Both the position numbers and the translations under genes were made by a program. Source: Fictibacillus enclensis (GTDB lineage Bacteria > Bacillota > Bacilli > Bacillales > Fictibacillaceae). Taken from it: DNA of 64,000 nucleotides. Below are positions 16,855 to 24,678 of the stretch, piece by piece (position 1 is the first letter of the stretch; each line of letters begins with the position of its first letter). The stretch is taken from contig NZ_KQ758619.1 of the NCBI RefSeq assembly GCF_001457035.1, forward strand, positions 372,001 through 436,000, written 5' to 3'. Below the pieces are notes generated by a model. The model was not told the DNA's origin and did not search any database. It was given only the letters and a program-made list of their open reading frames with translations.

Positions 16855-17793
16855 TTAAGAAATCTCCAATTGTTCCTTCAGCATCGTCTGGATGCGTGTG
16901 CGTTCTTCATCCGGTACGATAAGATAATAGATGCCGTTGATCATTTGGCCGTTTCCTTTGATCTCTACGTTATCCACGTTGTTGCGGGCACCTTTGTATT
17001 TGGACTGAATGTCTTTCATTTCATCAAAGGTCAAGTTGGTTTTGACGTTGGAACCGATCACGTCCAGAATGTCTCCCATTTTTGTTACGGAAGAAACCTG
17101 GGCTCCTTCGTTAATGATCGCTGAGATCACTTGGCGCTGGCGGGCGTTACGGCCAAAGTCGCCTTGAGGATCTTCTTTTCTCATACGGGTGTAAGCCAAT
17201 GCTTCTTTACCGCTTAGCTTTAACTCGCCTTTCGGGAAGTTATAACCGTCGTATTTAAACGCCAGGCGTTCGTTGTCGACTGTTACTCCGCCAAGCGCAT
17301 CCACTAATCCCTGGAAGCTTTCCATGTTTACTTTTACATAATAATCGACCGGAACATCAAGGAAGTTTTCAACGGTCTTGATGGCCATTTTTTCTCCGCC
17401 AAATGCGTATGCATGGTTGATCTTGTCTTCTTTGCCTTTTCCAACAATCTCGGTGCGCGTATCACGCGGGATACTGGTCATGACCATTTTGTTTGTTTTT
17501 GGATTGACTGTAACTAAAATCAATGTGTCCGAACGGCCTCGGTCGCCTTGTCGCTCATCGACCCCAAGAATCAGGATGGATAGGGGATCACCTTTGTCAG
17601 GTGTCAGCGCACCTTTACGCTTGTCCGATCCATTCCATTCAGAACCTTCATGCATTTTGTTGGCTGTGCTTTTTACGGAACCATAGACATAGTAAATTCC
17701 GCCTGCAGCAATAAGCACGATTACCCCTATAACGATTAACGCAATCTTTAAACCAGAGCGCTTTTTCTTGCGCTTTGCTGAACGACTATCCAT
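16855..17793 (-). CDS. tagU: LytR-CpsA-Psr family cell-wall polymer ligase (TagU-like)
   Basis: 312 residues. A basic cytoplasmic start (SAKRKKKRSG), one membrane helix (about 15-36) and an extracellular LCP domain. Family signatures are ILILGVDERQGDRGRSDTL, TSIPRDTRTEI, INHAYAFGG and YTRMRKEDPQGDFGRNARQR, which include the Arg and Asp residues that bind the polyprenyl-pyrophosphate substrate. LCP enzymes attach wall teichoic acid or other polymers from lipid carriers to peptidoglycan. The size and layout fit TagU (LytR); Bacillus usually has three LCP paralogues, so the exact orthologue is not certain. It is transcribed alone. Confidence 0.88.
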   Translation of the reverse strand: MDSRSAKRKKKRSGLKIALIVIGVIVLIAAGGIYYVYGSVKSTANKMHEGSEWNGSDKRKGALTPDKGDPLSILILGVDERQGDRGRSDTLILVTVNPKTNKMVMTSIPRDTRTEIVGKGKEDKINHAYAFGGEKMAIKTVENFLDVPVDYYVKVNMESFQGLVDALGGVTVDNERLAFKYDGYNFPKGELKLSGKEALAYTRMRKEDPQGDFGRNARQRQVISAIINEGAQVSSVTKMGDILDVIGSNVKTNLTFDEMKDIQSKYKGARNNVDNVEIKGNGQMINGIYYLIVPDEERTRIQTMLKEQLEIS

Positions 17794-17943
17794 TTCATCA
17801 ACCTCTTCTTTATTAGTAACGGCTAAAATTCATAGCATGTTTTATATCGGATTAATTTCAATATCTTTTATAATATAACAGAAAATTACAAGTTTGCTAG
17901 GGATTATTGAAAGATTATTACAGCAAATTTTTAATTGCACGCC

Positions 17944-17979
17944 AAAAAAGCCGATCCTCATCAAGAGGATCGGCTTTAG
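17944..17979 (-). terminator. Terminator of the SleB-like gene
   Basis: AAAGCCGATCCTC and GAGGATCGGCTTT pair around a short loop; on the minus strand a T-run follows. Confidence 0.88.
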
Positions 17980-17991
17980 CTTATAAAAAAA

Positions 17992-18612
17992 TTATTTAGC
18001 AAAAATATGATTGCCAATGCGTGTAACGCTTTGTCGTTTGAAAATCCACTGGTTGGTTGCCGTGTTTGGATTGTAATAGAAAACGGAACCGTATGTAGGA
18101 TCCCAGCCTTTTAAAGCATCAACGACTGCACGATATGAATCGGGGCCGGGAGATAGATTGTATTGGCCGTCATGAACGGCAGTAAACGCGTTTGTCTGGT
18201 TGACAACACGGTAGGCATCCTTTGGAAAACGGCGGTCTTCCAGGCGGTTCAGGATCACGGCAGCAACTGCGACTTTACCAATATAGGATTCTCCGCGTGC
18301 CTCTCCGTTGACCACCCTTGCCATAATGTCCAAATCGTTTAATTTTCTCAGTGTTTTAGGACCGGCTACTCCATCAGGAACAAGTCCGGCTGCCTGTTGG
18401 AAGTTCGTAACAGAATTTTTGGTAAGAGGACCAAAGTATCCAGTCACCGGGCCATGAAAATAGCCGGCGTTTTTCATCGTATGCTGCAGAGCGGTGACTT
18501 CCCGGCCGGTGCTCCCTTTTCCCAGCATTTGAGCGTACGACAAGCTTGGTGTGGCTACTAGTGTGAACCCCATGACGACTAAAACTGCAATTCTTTTTAC
18601 AATCTTCATCAA
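17992..18612 (-). CDS. SleB-like cell wall hydrolase
   Basis: 206 residues: signal peptide (about 1-27, ending SLSYAQ), a peptidoglycan-binding type 1 domain (about 30-92, KGSTGREVTALQHTMKNAGY to GPKTLRKL) and a SleB/CwlJ-type hydrolase domain (about 95-206) with the catalytic-type MARVVNGEARGE, VAAVILNRLED and SVFYYNP motifs. SleB is a lytic transglycosylase that degrades spore cortex during germination. No ypeB follows, and this protein is shorter than SleB itself, so it is better called a SleB paralogue. The start is TTG or the ATG one codon later, behind AGAGGTGATG. Confidence 0.88.
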   Translation of the reverse strand: MMKIVKRIAVLVVMGFTLVATPSLSYAQMLGKGSTGREVTALQHTMKNAGYFHGPVTGYFGPLTKNSVTNFQQAAGLVPDGVAGPKTLRKLNDLDIMARVVNGEARGESYIGKVAVAAVILNRLEDRRFPKDAYRVVNQTNAFTAVHDGQYNLSPGPDSYRAVVDALKGWDPTYGSVFYYNPNTATNQWIFKRQSVTRIGNHIFAK

Positions 18613-18955
18613 TCTACATCACCTCTCGCTATTTTTTTACGCTACCGTTTTACAGTAGCAGACAAATCATACTGTAAAATCCAACTTTAGGTTTATTTTG
18701 GAATGAGAAGGAAGTAACTTTTTTTCCTTTGATAAAGGGACCTGGGCACTATTTACCATGTACGATTAAATGGTCCATCCTATTGTTTTTAGTATCATTG
18801 GCGGAGGAAGCCATCTTCCCGTAATGTCCGAAACCCCTCCAGGGAACAGCCTTCAGGAGCTGTATACGCTTCACGAAGAACTGAAGGTTAAAAAGAAGAA
18901 AATACAGGTCGCCGAGCAATACGAAGCCAGGCCGCTAAAATGACCTGGCTGTTGT
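18613..18955. other. Intergenic stretch with one possible small gene
   Basis: About 340 bases between the SleB-like gene and the dehydrogenase gene. Apart from the small open frame at 18770-18943 and a hairpin AGCCAGG-CCTGGCT over its end, I see only the SleB-like promoter region (AT-rich, 18630-18720). Confidence 0.5.
18770..18943 (+). CDS. Possible small protein, 57 residues
   Basis: An open frame MVHPIVFSIIGGG followed by a hydrophilic, Lys-rich helix (LQELYTLHEELKVKKKKIQV). No good ribosome site lies before the first ATG; a second ATG at residue 19 has GGAGGA upstream at long spacing and would give 39 residues. A hairpin with AGCCAGG/CCTGGCT arms overlaps the stop and is followed by a T-rich stretch. 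I do not recognise the protein. Confidence 0.35.
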   Translation: MVHPIVFSIIGGGSHLPVMSETPPGNSLQELYTLHEELKVKKKKIQVAEQYEARPLK

Positions 18956-19936
18956 TTATTTCAATACTCCTTTTAGTTCACCTACTACAGAGGCCGGTTC
19001 TTTGCCGGTTACGGCTGCAACCAAATTCTCGACGGCAAGCATGGCCATATCAAATCTCGTTTGGTAGGTGGCCGATCCGATATGGGGAAGGGTCACCACA
19101 TTTGGCAATTCGAGCAGCGGGTTATCCGGCGAAACTGGCTCCTGGTCGAAGACGTCGAGGCCGGCAGCAAGGATTTTCCCATTTTGAAGAGCTTCTGTCA
19201 GTGCCCCTTCGTCGACTGTTTGTCCACGGGACGTATTAATAAAAATGGCTGACTTTTTCATTTGGGCAAACTGCTCCCTGCCCATCAGATGCTTTGTTTC
19301 TTCGGTAAACGGAACCATCAGCAGCACAAAGTCCGACTTCTGTAAAAGTTCTTCCTGTGACACATAGGATGCATCCAGTTCTTTTTCTGTCTCCATCTTT
19401 CTGTGGCGGTTGTGATACAGAATATCCATGTTGAAGCCGAATTTGGCACGGCGGCCGATCGCCTCGCCAATCCTTCCCATGCCGATGATACCCAGCGTCT
19501 TTCCGTGGACGTCCACACCAAACAGCGGTTCATCACTTTTCTTTTCCCATTTTCCGTCCTTCACGAGCTTGTCGAGCTCAGGTACACGGCGGGCCGCAGA
19601 CAGCATGAGCGCGAGGGCTAGGTCAGCCACGGTCTCGTTCAACACGTCCGGTGTGTTCGTCCCGATGATGTTCCTTCGTTTCATGGCATCCGTATCAAAA
19701 TTGTTGTAGCCGACCGAGATGTTGCTCACGACTTTTAAGTTGGGCGCATGATCAAGCAGTTCATCATCGATCTTTTCCCCGGTAATCAAAAGACCTTCTG
19801 CTTGTCCCAGCTTCTGCAGCAGCTCGCTGCGGGGAATCGGCTCCGAGCCTTCCCATTTATCGTAGGAGCAGTGTTCAGCAATATAGTTTTCGACTTCTTC
19901 TGGTACAGGTTTTGCCAGGTAAACATAAGGTTTCAA
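18956..19936 (-). CDS. D-2-hydroxyacid dehydrogenase (glyoxylate/2-ketogluconate reductase type)
   Basis: 326 residues, the D-isomer-specific 2-hydroxyacid dehydrogenase fold. NAD(P) Rossmann motif GIIGMGRIGEAIGRR near residue 150; catalytic Arg in NTSRGQTVDE, Glu in the DVFDQEP region and the His of LPHIGSAT. It resembles Bacillus YvcT and bacterial glyoxylate/hydroxypyruvate/2-ketogluconate reductases. The start is TTG behind AAAGGAGGAACATCC. It lies 15 bases behind an MFS sugar-acid transporter gene, so uptake and reduction of a keto-acid such as 2-ketogluconate is likely (inference). Confidence 0.88.
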   Translation of the reverse strand: MKPYVYLAKPVPEEVENYIAEHCSYDKWEGSEPIPRSELLQKLGQAEGLLITGEKIDDELLDHAPNLKVVSNISVGYNNFDTDAMKRRNIIGTNTPDVLNETVADLALALMLSAARRVPELDKLVKDGKWEKKSDEPLFGVDVHGKTLGIIGMGRIGEAIGRRAKFGFNMDILYHNRHRKMETEKELDASYVSQEELLQKSDFVLLMVPFTEETKHLMGREQFAQMKKSAIFINTSRGQTVDEGALTEALQNGKILAAGLDVFDQEPVSPDNPLLELPNVVTLPHIGSATYQTRFDMAMLAVENLVAAVTGKEPASVVGELKGVLK

Positions 19937-19951
19937 GGATGTTCCTCCTTT

Positions 19952-21256
19952 TTAGTTTTCAATCGGTTTGTTCACGATGAACCAGTAGCACAAGGCCGCA
20001 CAGCCAGCAATAACGCCTCCGGAAATAAAAGCCAGAGAGTAGGAGCCGGTAGAGTCGACGATCAGGCCGGCGATGACAGGAGAAAACGCGCCGCCAAAAT
20101 ACCCGCCAAAGTTTTGAATGGACCCGACAGATGCGACCATAGACGGCGGGGCAATGTCCCCGGCCAGCGCCCATGCACTTCCAGTCATCGCTGAAATAAA
20201 GCAAAGAGCAAGGGTAAGCAGAGCGATCGTCATGGCAAGGCTCTCGACAAACGGAACAGCGCATACGACGATAGCAGCACAAATGGCACTTACACTAATC
20301 GCAATGCGTTTTGCCTTGATCGGTGACGCCATTTCTTTGTCCACCATCTTTTTGGTCAGGTAGCCTCCGAAAATGTTGCCGAAGATTCCACCTACCCAAG
20401 GAATCCCTGCATAAATTCCCAGTTCTTTTAGTGTAACACCATGAACGTTCGTCAGGAACAGGGGAAGGAAGACAAGGAAGATGTTCCAGATCCAGATGGT
20501 GCAGAAAAAGCCGAGAATCATTCCCCATACACTCCGGTATTTGAACAGCTCTCTCCATTTAATTTTGGAGGTTTGGATGCTTTGCTCAGAACCTGCCCCA
20601 TCCGACTGGATATAGTCCAATTCCTGTTTGGTCAGCTTGCGGCTTTGGTCCGGATTTTTGTAAAAGACGTAGAATCCGATGGCGAATATGATGCCAAGAA
20701 CGCCAGTGATGTAAAAAAGGGCTCTCCAGCCAAACGTAACCATGATGAATACGAGCAAAGGCGGTGCAATAGCAGGGCCCCACTTGGAGGAGGAGTCCCA
20801 AATGCCTGTTGCCAGCCCGCGTTCCTTTTTCGGAAACCAATAAGACGTGATCTTTGCCATCGTCGGAAAGCACGGTGCTTCACCGACACCGAGCAGCACG
20901 CGGGCGAAAATGAACGTGCCCATCTTGGATACTGCGCCTGTCAGCATTGTCGCTCCGCTCCACCAAATCAAGGCCAGGGTATACACTTTTTTCGTGCCAA
21001 ACCGGTCGATCAGCCAGCCCGCCGGAAGCTGCATGAGGGCATAGCTCCATGAAAAAACAGTGCCTAATAAACCGATATCCGTGGCAGTCAGCCCCAGATC
21101 CTTCATCATTTGCGGGGCAGCGATCGAAAGGTTCGCACGGTCAAGATAATTGATAATACCCCCGATCAACAGCCAGATAACGACCGTCCACCGAAACTTC
21201 TTTGCCAAATTGGCCGTTTTTACCTGCTTGGTTTGCAGATTTGCTTCCATAGCCAT
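19952..21256 (-). CDS. MFS transporter, sugar-acid (ACS) type
   Basis: 434 residues with 12 membrane helices and a central cytoplasmic loop (about 215-245). The motifs NYLDRANLSIAAPQM, WLIDRFGTKKVY and GEAPCFPTMAKITSYWFP are those of the anion:cation symporter branch (glucarate, galactonate, ketogluconate and tartrate carriers). AGGAGGGATAGGT precedes the ATG. It forms an operon with the 2-hydroxyacid dehydrogenase gene. Upstream lie a cre-like site and a perfect 23-bp palindrome, so catabolite repression and a specific regulator are probable; no regulator gene is adjacent. Confidence 0.88.
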   Translation of the reverse strand: MAMEANLQTKQVKTANLAKKFRWTVVIWLLIGGIINYLDRANLSIAAPQMMKDLGLTATDIGLLGTVFSWSYALMQLPAGWLIDRFGTKKVYTLALIWWSGATMLTGAVSKMGTFIFARVLLGVGEAPCFPTMAKITSYWFPKKERGLATGIWDSSSKWGPAIAPPLLVFIMVTFGWRALFYITGVLGIIFAIGFYVFYKNPDQSRKLTKQELDYIQSDGAGSEQSIQTSKIKWRELFKYRSVWGMILGFFCTIWIWNIFLVFLPLFLTNVHGVTLKELGIYAGIPWVGGIFGNIFGGYLTKKMVDKEMASPIKAKRIAISVSAICAAIVVCAVPFVESLAMTIALLTLALCFISAMTGSAWALAGDIAPPSMVASVGSIQNFGGYFGGAFSPVIAGLIVDSTGSYSLAFISGGVIAGCAALCYWFIVNKPIEN

Positions 21257-21291
21257 ACCTATCCCTCCTAAATTTATTAAAACGCCTTAAT

Positions 21292-21305
21292 TGGCAGCGC
21301 TTTCA
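21292..21305 (-). promoter_or_regulatory. cre-like CcpA site of the MFS/dehydrogenase operon
   Basis: On the minus strand TGAAAGCGCTGCCA matches TGWAANCGNTNWCA at 13 of 14 positions. It lies 36 bases before the start codon. Confidence 0.65.
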
Positions 21306-21357
21306 AAATGATAAAAATGAGACAATCTTCTGTTTGGACAGGGAGGCAAAATCTTCA

Positions 21358-21380
21358 TTAGTTTTATAATATAAAACTAA
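21358..21380. promoter_or_regulatory. Perfect 23-bp palindrome, probable operator
   Basis: TTAGTTTTATA and its exact complement flank a central A. It is about 100 bases upstream of the MFS gene and contains AT-rich -10-like sequence. The regulator is unknown. Confidence 0.6.
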
Positions 21381-21496
21381 GTTTTGATAATATAACAAAA
21401 AAATAAACAGATAATTCTGTCGATAATTTTATTATGGTCATAAAAGTTTGTCAATCGTTCTGGAAATAATGGGTATAAAGTCCTGAGGAGAAGAGA

Positions 21497-22045
21497 TTAT
21501 GGATAGAGTCTTTTATATTCCTTTCTGATTTCTTCGTACAGTTCTTCAACAGGTTGGGAACTATCAAGCTTAAGAACGGGGCTTTTTGATATTGTCATGA
21601 GATACGTATGCTGAGCAAATGTGCCTGCACTGCTCTTACTTTTTGCCGTGTAATAGGTTTTGCACCACTCTAAAAAGTCGTTTGTGTACTCTCTGTTTTC
21701 ATCAAACCACCATGATTTATTTCGATTTTCCCGTTGGCGTTCTCTATCTCTTAACCGTTTTAATCGGATGGTTTCATCAAGTGAAAGAAAAACCAGGAGC
21801 TCCCGGCTGCAAAAGCCCTGCGGATACCATGAATCGATAGAACCGGAGACCGCATAACTGCTGAAAGACTCCATGTCTTTTTGATACATGTCCAACCGCT
21901 TTTCAATCGGATGATTTTCAGTAAAAGTATCATCTTTCCACAAATATTGATCGGTATCGATCCATTTAATCTTTTCTTTTTCACTAATGTATTGGGCCAA
22001 CGTGCTTTTTCCGGCTCCAGACCCACCGATGATTTGTATTTTCAC
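21497..22045 (-). CDS. P-loop adenylate-kinase-like protein
   Basis: About 182 residues. Walker A GGSGAGKST at the N terminus, DTDQYLW as the acceptor-site region, VSGSID in the third strand, and a lid-like Arg-rich segment RLRDRERQREN. This fits the adenylate-kinase-like P-loop group often annotated as DNA topology modulation (FlaR)-related protein; the true substrate is unknown. The GTG at 22045 lies eight bases behind AGGGGG and is preferred over the ATG at 22051, which is too close to it. Confidence 0.7.
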   Translation of the reverse strand: MKIQIIGGSGAGKSTLAQYISEKEKIKWIDTDQYLWKDDTFTENHPIEKRLDMYQKDMESFSSYAVSGSIDSWYPQGFCSRELLVFLSLDETIRLKRLRDRERQRENRNKSWWFDENREYTNDFLEWCKTYYTAKSKSSAGTFAQHTYLMTISKSPVLKLDSSQPVEELYEEIRKEYKRLYP

Positions 22046-22110
22046 TGTCATCACCCCCTATTTAATTAATTTTACGAGATAGAAACTGTTCAATCAATAA
22101 CGGATTATTT

Positions 22111-22205
22111 TTTATGAAAATGACGTCATATGCAACTATTCTTTGTCGAACCGCAAGTAATATTTACCTTCTCACAAGTATTCGGGTCTTTAGCGCAAGT
22201 AATGT
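22111..22205 (+). repeat. 21-bp phased repeat array, four units, core GCAAGTAAT
   Basis: Leader TTTTATGAAAATGACGTCAT (22111-22130), then GCAACTATT, GCAAGTAAT, ACAAGTATT and GCAAGTAAT at 22133, 22154, 22175 and 22196: spacing exactly 21 each time. The spacer CTTTGTCGAACC of the first unit recurs at 28121, 34082 and, nearly, 59675. It lies in the divergent gap before rbsR. Confidence 0.85.
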
Positions 22206-22239
22206 ACATCCACTAGCCTGGACTGCCAAAAATTTCTCT

Positions 22240-22268
22240 TTGACATTTATAAAAAGAGAAATTATACT
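22240..22268 (+). promoter_or_regulatory. Sigma-A promoter of the rbs operon
   Basis: TTGACA at 22240-22245 and TATACT at 22263-22268 with a 17-base spacer. The first RbsR operator starts two bases behind the -10. Confidence 0.9.
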
Positions 22269-22269
22269 G

Positions 22270-22287
22270 TGTGTAACCGGTTACACA
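22270..22287. promoter_or_regulatory. RbsR operator O1
   Basis: TGTGTAACCGGTTACACA, a perfect 18-bp palindrome with the central CG of LacI-family operators, covering the transcription start region. Confidence 0.9.
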
Positions 22288-22314
22288 TCAGAACCGCTTA
22301 TTTATTTCAACACA

Positions 22315-22328
22315 TGTAACCGGTTACA
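22315..22328. promoter_or_regulatory. RbsR operator O2
   Basis: TGTAACCGGTTACA, the same core as O1. The two centres are 43 bp apart, about four helical turns, so both sites face the same side of the DNA. Confidence 0.88.
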
Positions 22329-22360
22329 CATAGCGATTTGGATTTTATGGGGTGTTCAGT

Positions 22361-23401
22361 ATGGCAACCATCAGAGATGTCGCCAAACAAGCGGGGGTTT
22401 CCGTGGCGACGGTATCCAGGGTGCTCAACAGCAATGGATACGTAAATAATGAAACAAAGAAAAAGGTAGACGAAGCGATCAGGCAATTGAATTACAAGCC
22501 AAATGCGGTTGCCCGAAGCCTTTATAAAAAAACATCAAAAACAATCGGATTGATCGTACCGGACATTGTGAACCCGTTTTTCCCCGAACTGGCAAGAGCG
22601 GTGGAGGATACGGCTCACAAGAAGGGCTATAATGTGTTCTTTTGCAACACTGATGAGAATGTGGAGAAGGAAGAGCATTATCTGGAGATTCTTCTCCAAA
22701 AGTATGTGGATGGCGTGATTGTTGCTTCCAATACGCTCACAGCTGAAAAAGTGAAAGAGCTGAACATACCTGTCGTAAGTATTGACCGTAAGATTACCGC
22801 GGAAATTCCAACAGTGGTCGTAAAAAATAAGGAAGGTGCGCAAAAGGCAACAAGTTATCTAAAAGAAATTGGCTGCGAGCGCATCGCCCATCTCAGGGGC
22901 CCCCACCATATTGACAACGCGAACGAGCGGGCGGACGGCTACCTTGAAGAAGTGGGAAGCGCGCCCTGGTTCCAATCCAGCTATATAGCGGACGGAAACT
23001 ATGTGATGAAGACCGCGATCCAGGCAACGGTGGAGCTTTTGGAGCGTCATCCAGAGATTGACGGGATTTTTGCGGCAAACGATGTGATGGCGATCGGAGC
23101 AGTAAAGGCCGCTCATCGGATTGGAAAAATGGTGCCTGAGGAGCTGGCCATCATCGGGTTTGACGGAATTTCCATGGCCGAAGCGACGACACCAGAGCTT
23201 ACCACCATAGCGCAGCCGATTTACGATATGGGCACAGCGGTTACCGATCTGCTCGTAAAGCTCATTGAAAAGAAGCCTGTTGAGCGCACGTTCCTCGAAC
23301 TGAAGGTTGAACTAATCGAGCGGGAATCCACCAGAAAACAGAACAACAACAAAGGAGGACGAGAACATGGCGCCAAAGATCACAGTAGTAGGCAGTATTA
23401 A
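22361..23401 (+). CDS. rbsR: Ribose operon repressor RbsR (LacI family)
   Basis: 346 residues from the ATG at 22361 (MATIRDVAKQAGVSVATVSR), which has GGGGTG seven bases upstream; a GTG three codons earlier is less likely. N-terminal LacI helix-turn-helix with hinge (NYKPNAVARSLYKKTSKTIG) and a periplasmic-binding-like effector domain (IVPDIVNPFFPELARAVED onward). It heads the rbs operon and should bind the two TGTAACCGGTTACA operators at its own promoter. The last 35 bases overlap rbsK, so the ribosome site of rbsK lies inside this gene. Confidence 0.95.
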   Translation: MATIRDVAKQAGVSVATVSRVLNSNGYVNNETKKKVDEAIRQLNYKPNAVARSLYKKTSKTIGLIVPDIVNPFFPELARAVEDTAHKKGYNVFFCNTDENVEKEEHYLEILLQKYVDGVIVASNTLTAEKVKELNIPVVSIDRKITAEIPTVVVKNKEGAQKATSYLKEIGCERIAHLRGPHHIDNANERADGYLEEVGSAPWFQSSYIADGNYVMKTAIQATVELLERHPEIDGIFAANDVMAIGAVKAAHRIGKMVPEELAIIGFDGISMAEATTPELTTIAQPIYDMGTAVTDLLVKLIEKKPVERTFLELKVELIERESTRKQNNNKGGREHGAKDHSSRQY

Positions 23402-24245
23402 CATGGACCTGGTGACCCTTTCGGAAAAAGTGCCCAAGATGGGAGAAACCCTCCTTGGACAGGAATTCAGGACGATACCTGGAGGAAAGGGAGCCAACCA
23501 AGCAGTGGCAGCGGCAAAACTCGGAGCTGATGTCCGGATGGTAGGCTGTGTCGGTGATGATGTATTTGGCACAGAGCTGCTGGAGCATCTGAAAAAACAG
23601 GGCGTCGATGTCAGCCATGTAGATCAGGTTTCCGGATCAACAGGAACGGCTACCATCCTTGTTTCAGAAGGTGATAACAGCATCATTGTGGTTCCTGCAG
23701 CCAACCATAGTGTGACTCCTTTGTTGGTGGAAAAGAAGCGGGATGCCATTGCCGGCAGTGATTTTCTGTTGGTACAGCTTGAAATTCCGCTGGAAAGTGT
23801 CCAAAAGGCGGTGAGCATCGCAAAGGAAAACGGAGTAAAGGTCATCCTGAATCCCGCCCCTATAGAGGAGTTGTCTGAAGAACTCCTACAGCAAACGGAC
23901 TATATCACCCCTAATGAACATGAGCTGGAACGGCTGCTTCAAGATCGTGACCAAGCCTCCATTCAGGACAAAATCATTGTAACTAAGGGATCGGATGGCC
24001 TTACGTTTTATCAAAACAATGAGGAAGTCAACCTTCCTTCCTACTCAGTTGAGGTAAAGGACACGACTGGGGCTGGTGATTCATTTAACGGCGGACTGGC
24101 TGTTGGATTGAGCCAGGGCATGTCGCTACAAGAAGCCTGCAGATATGGAAATGCGGTCGCGGCCCTCTCGACCACCAAGCTCGGTGCCCAGACCGGCATG
24201 CCAACTAAGGAAGAAGTCGAGCAGTTTATCGCTGTTAACGGATAA
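23367..24245 (+). CDS. rbsK: Ribokinase RbsK
   Basis: 292 residues, PfkB family. Substrate motif GSINMDLV at the N terminus, GGKGANQAVAAAKLGADV (PfkB signature 1), and DTTGAGDSFNGG with the catalytic Asp near residue 235 (signature 2). It phosphorylates ribose to ribose 5-phosphate in the cytoplasm. AAAGGAGGACGAGAAC precedes the ATG, which overlaps the rbsR 3' end. Confidence 0.95.
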   Translation: MAPKITVVGSINMDLVTLSEKVPKMGETLLGQEFRTIPGGKGANQAVAAAKLGADVRMVGCVGDDVFGTELLEHLKKQGVDVSHVDQVSGSTGTATILVSEGDNSIIVVPAANHSVTPLLVEKKRDAIAGSDFLLVQLEIPLESVQKAVSIAKENGVKVILNPAPIEELSEELLQQTDYITPNEHELERLLQDRDQASIQDKIIVTKGSDGLTFYQNNEEVNLPSYSVEVKDTTGAGDSFNGGLAVGLSQGMSLQEACRYGNAVAALSTTKLGAQTGMPTKEEVEQFIAVNG

Positions 24246-24285
24246 ATTTTTATAGAAATTACAGCATGAAAAAGAGGTGAGGCAA

Positions 24286-24678
24286 TTGAAAAAACACGGG
24301 ATGCTGAACAGTGAGATAGCAGCTGTGCTGGCACGGCTCGGGCATACAGACACCATCGTGATCGCAGACTGCGGACTGCCGATCCCTGACGGCGTAAAAC
24401 GGATCGACATCTCCCTGACCATGGGCACACCAGGCTTTCTGGAAACCTTGAGGGCTGTCGTGGAGGACATGGAGACAGAAGAAATCACGTTTGCTGAGGA
24501 GCTGCAGGAAAACAGCGCCTACCTCCAGCAAGTCCTGGGCACAGTGCCTGAGGCAAAACAGCAGATGGTGCCGCACGAAACGTTCAAAAGGTTAACGAAA
24601 AACGCGAAAGCGGTCATCCGCACAGGTGAAACCACACCTTATGCCAACATCATTTTACAAGCGGGGGTGATTTTCTGA
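24286..24678 (+). CDS. rbsD: D-ribose pyranase RbsD
   Basis: 130 residues from the TTG at 24286 ([20 protein letters not shown]), behind GAGGTGAGGC; this start matches the usual MKKHG opening. His and Asp of the active site are in [19 protein letters not shown]; the C terminus [19 protein letters not shown] is standard. It converts beta-pyranose to furanose ribose for RbsK and the pentose pathway. The stop overlaps the rbsA start (ATGA). Confidence 0.95.
   Translation: MKKHGMLNSEIAAVLARLGHTDTIVIADCGLPIPDGVKRIDISLTMGTPGFLETLRAVVEDMETEEITFAEELQENSAYLQQVLGTVPEAKQQMVPHETFKRLTKNAKAVIRTGETTPYANIILQAGVIF

Noticed and set aside
20441-21052. Open frame of about 200 codons antisense to the MFS gene
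   Set aside because: Shadow frame with low-complexity charged composition.
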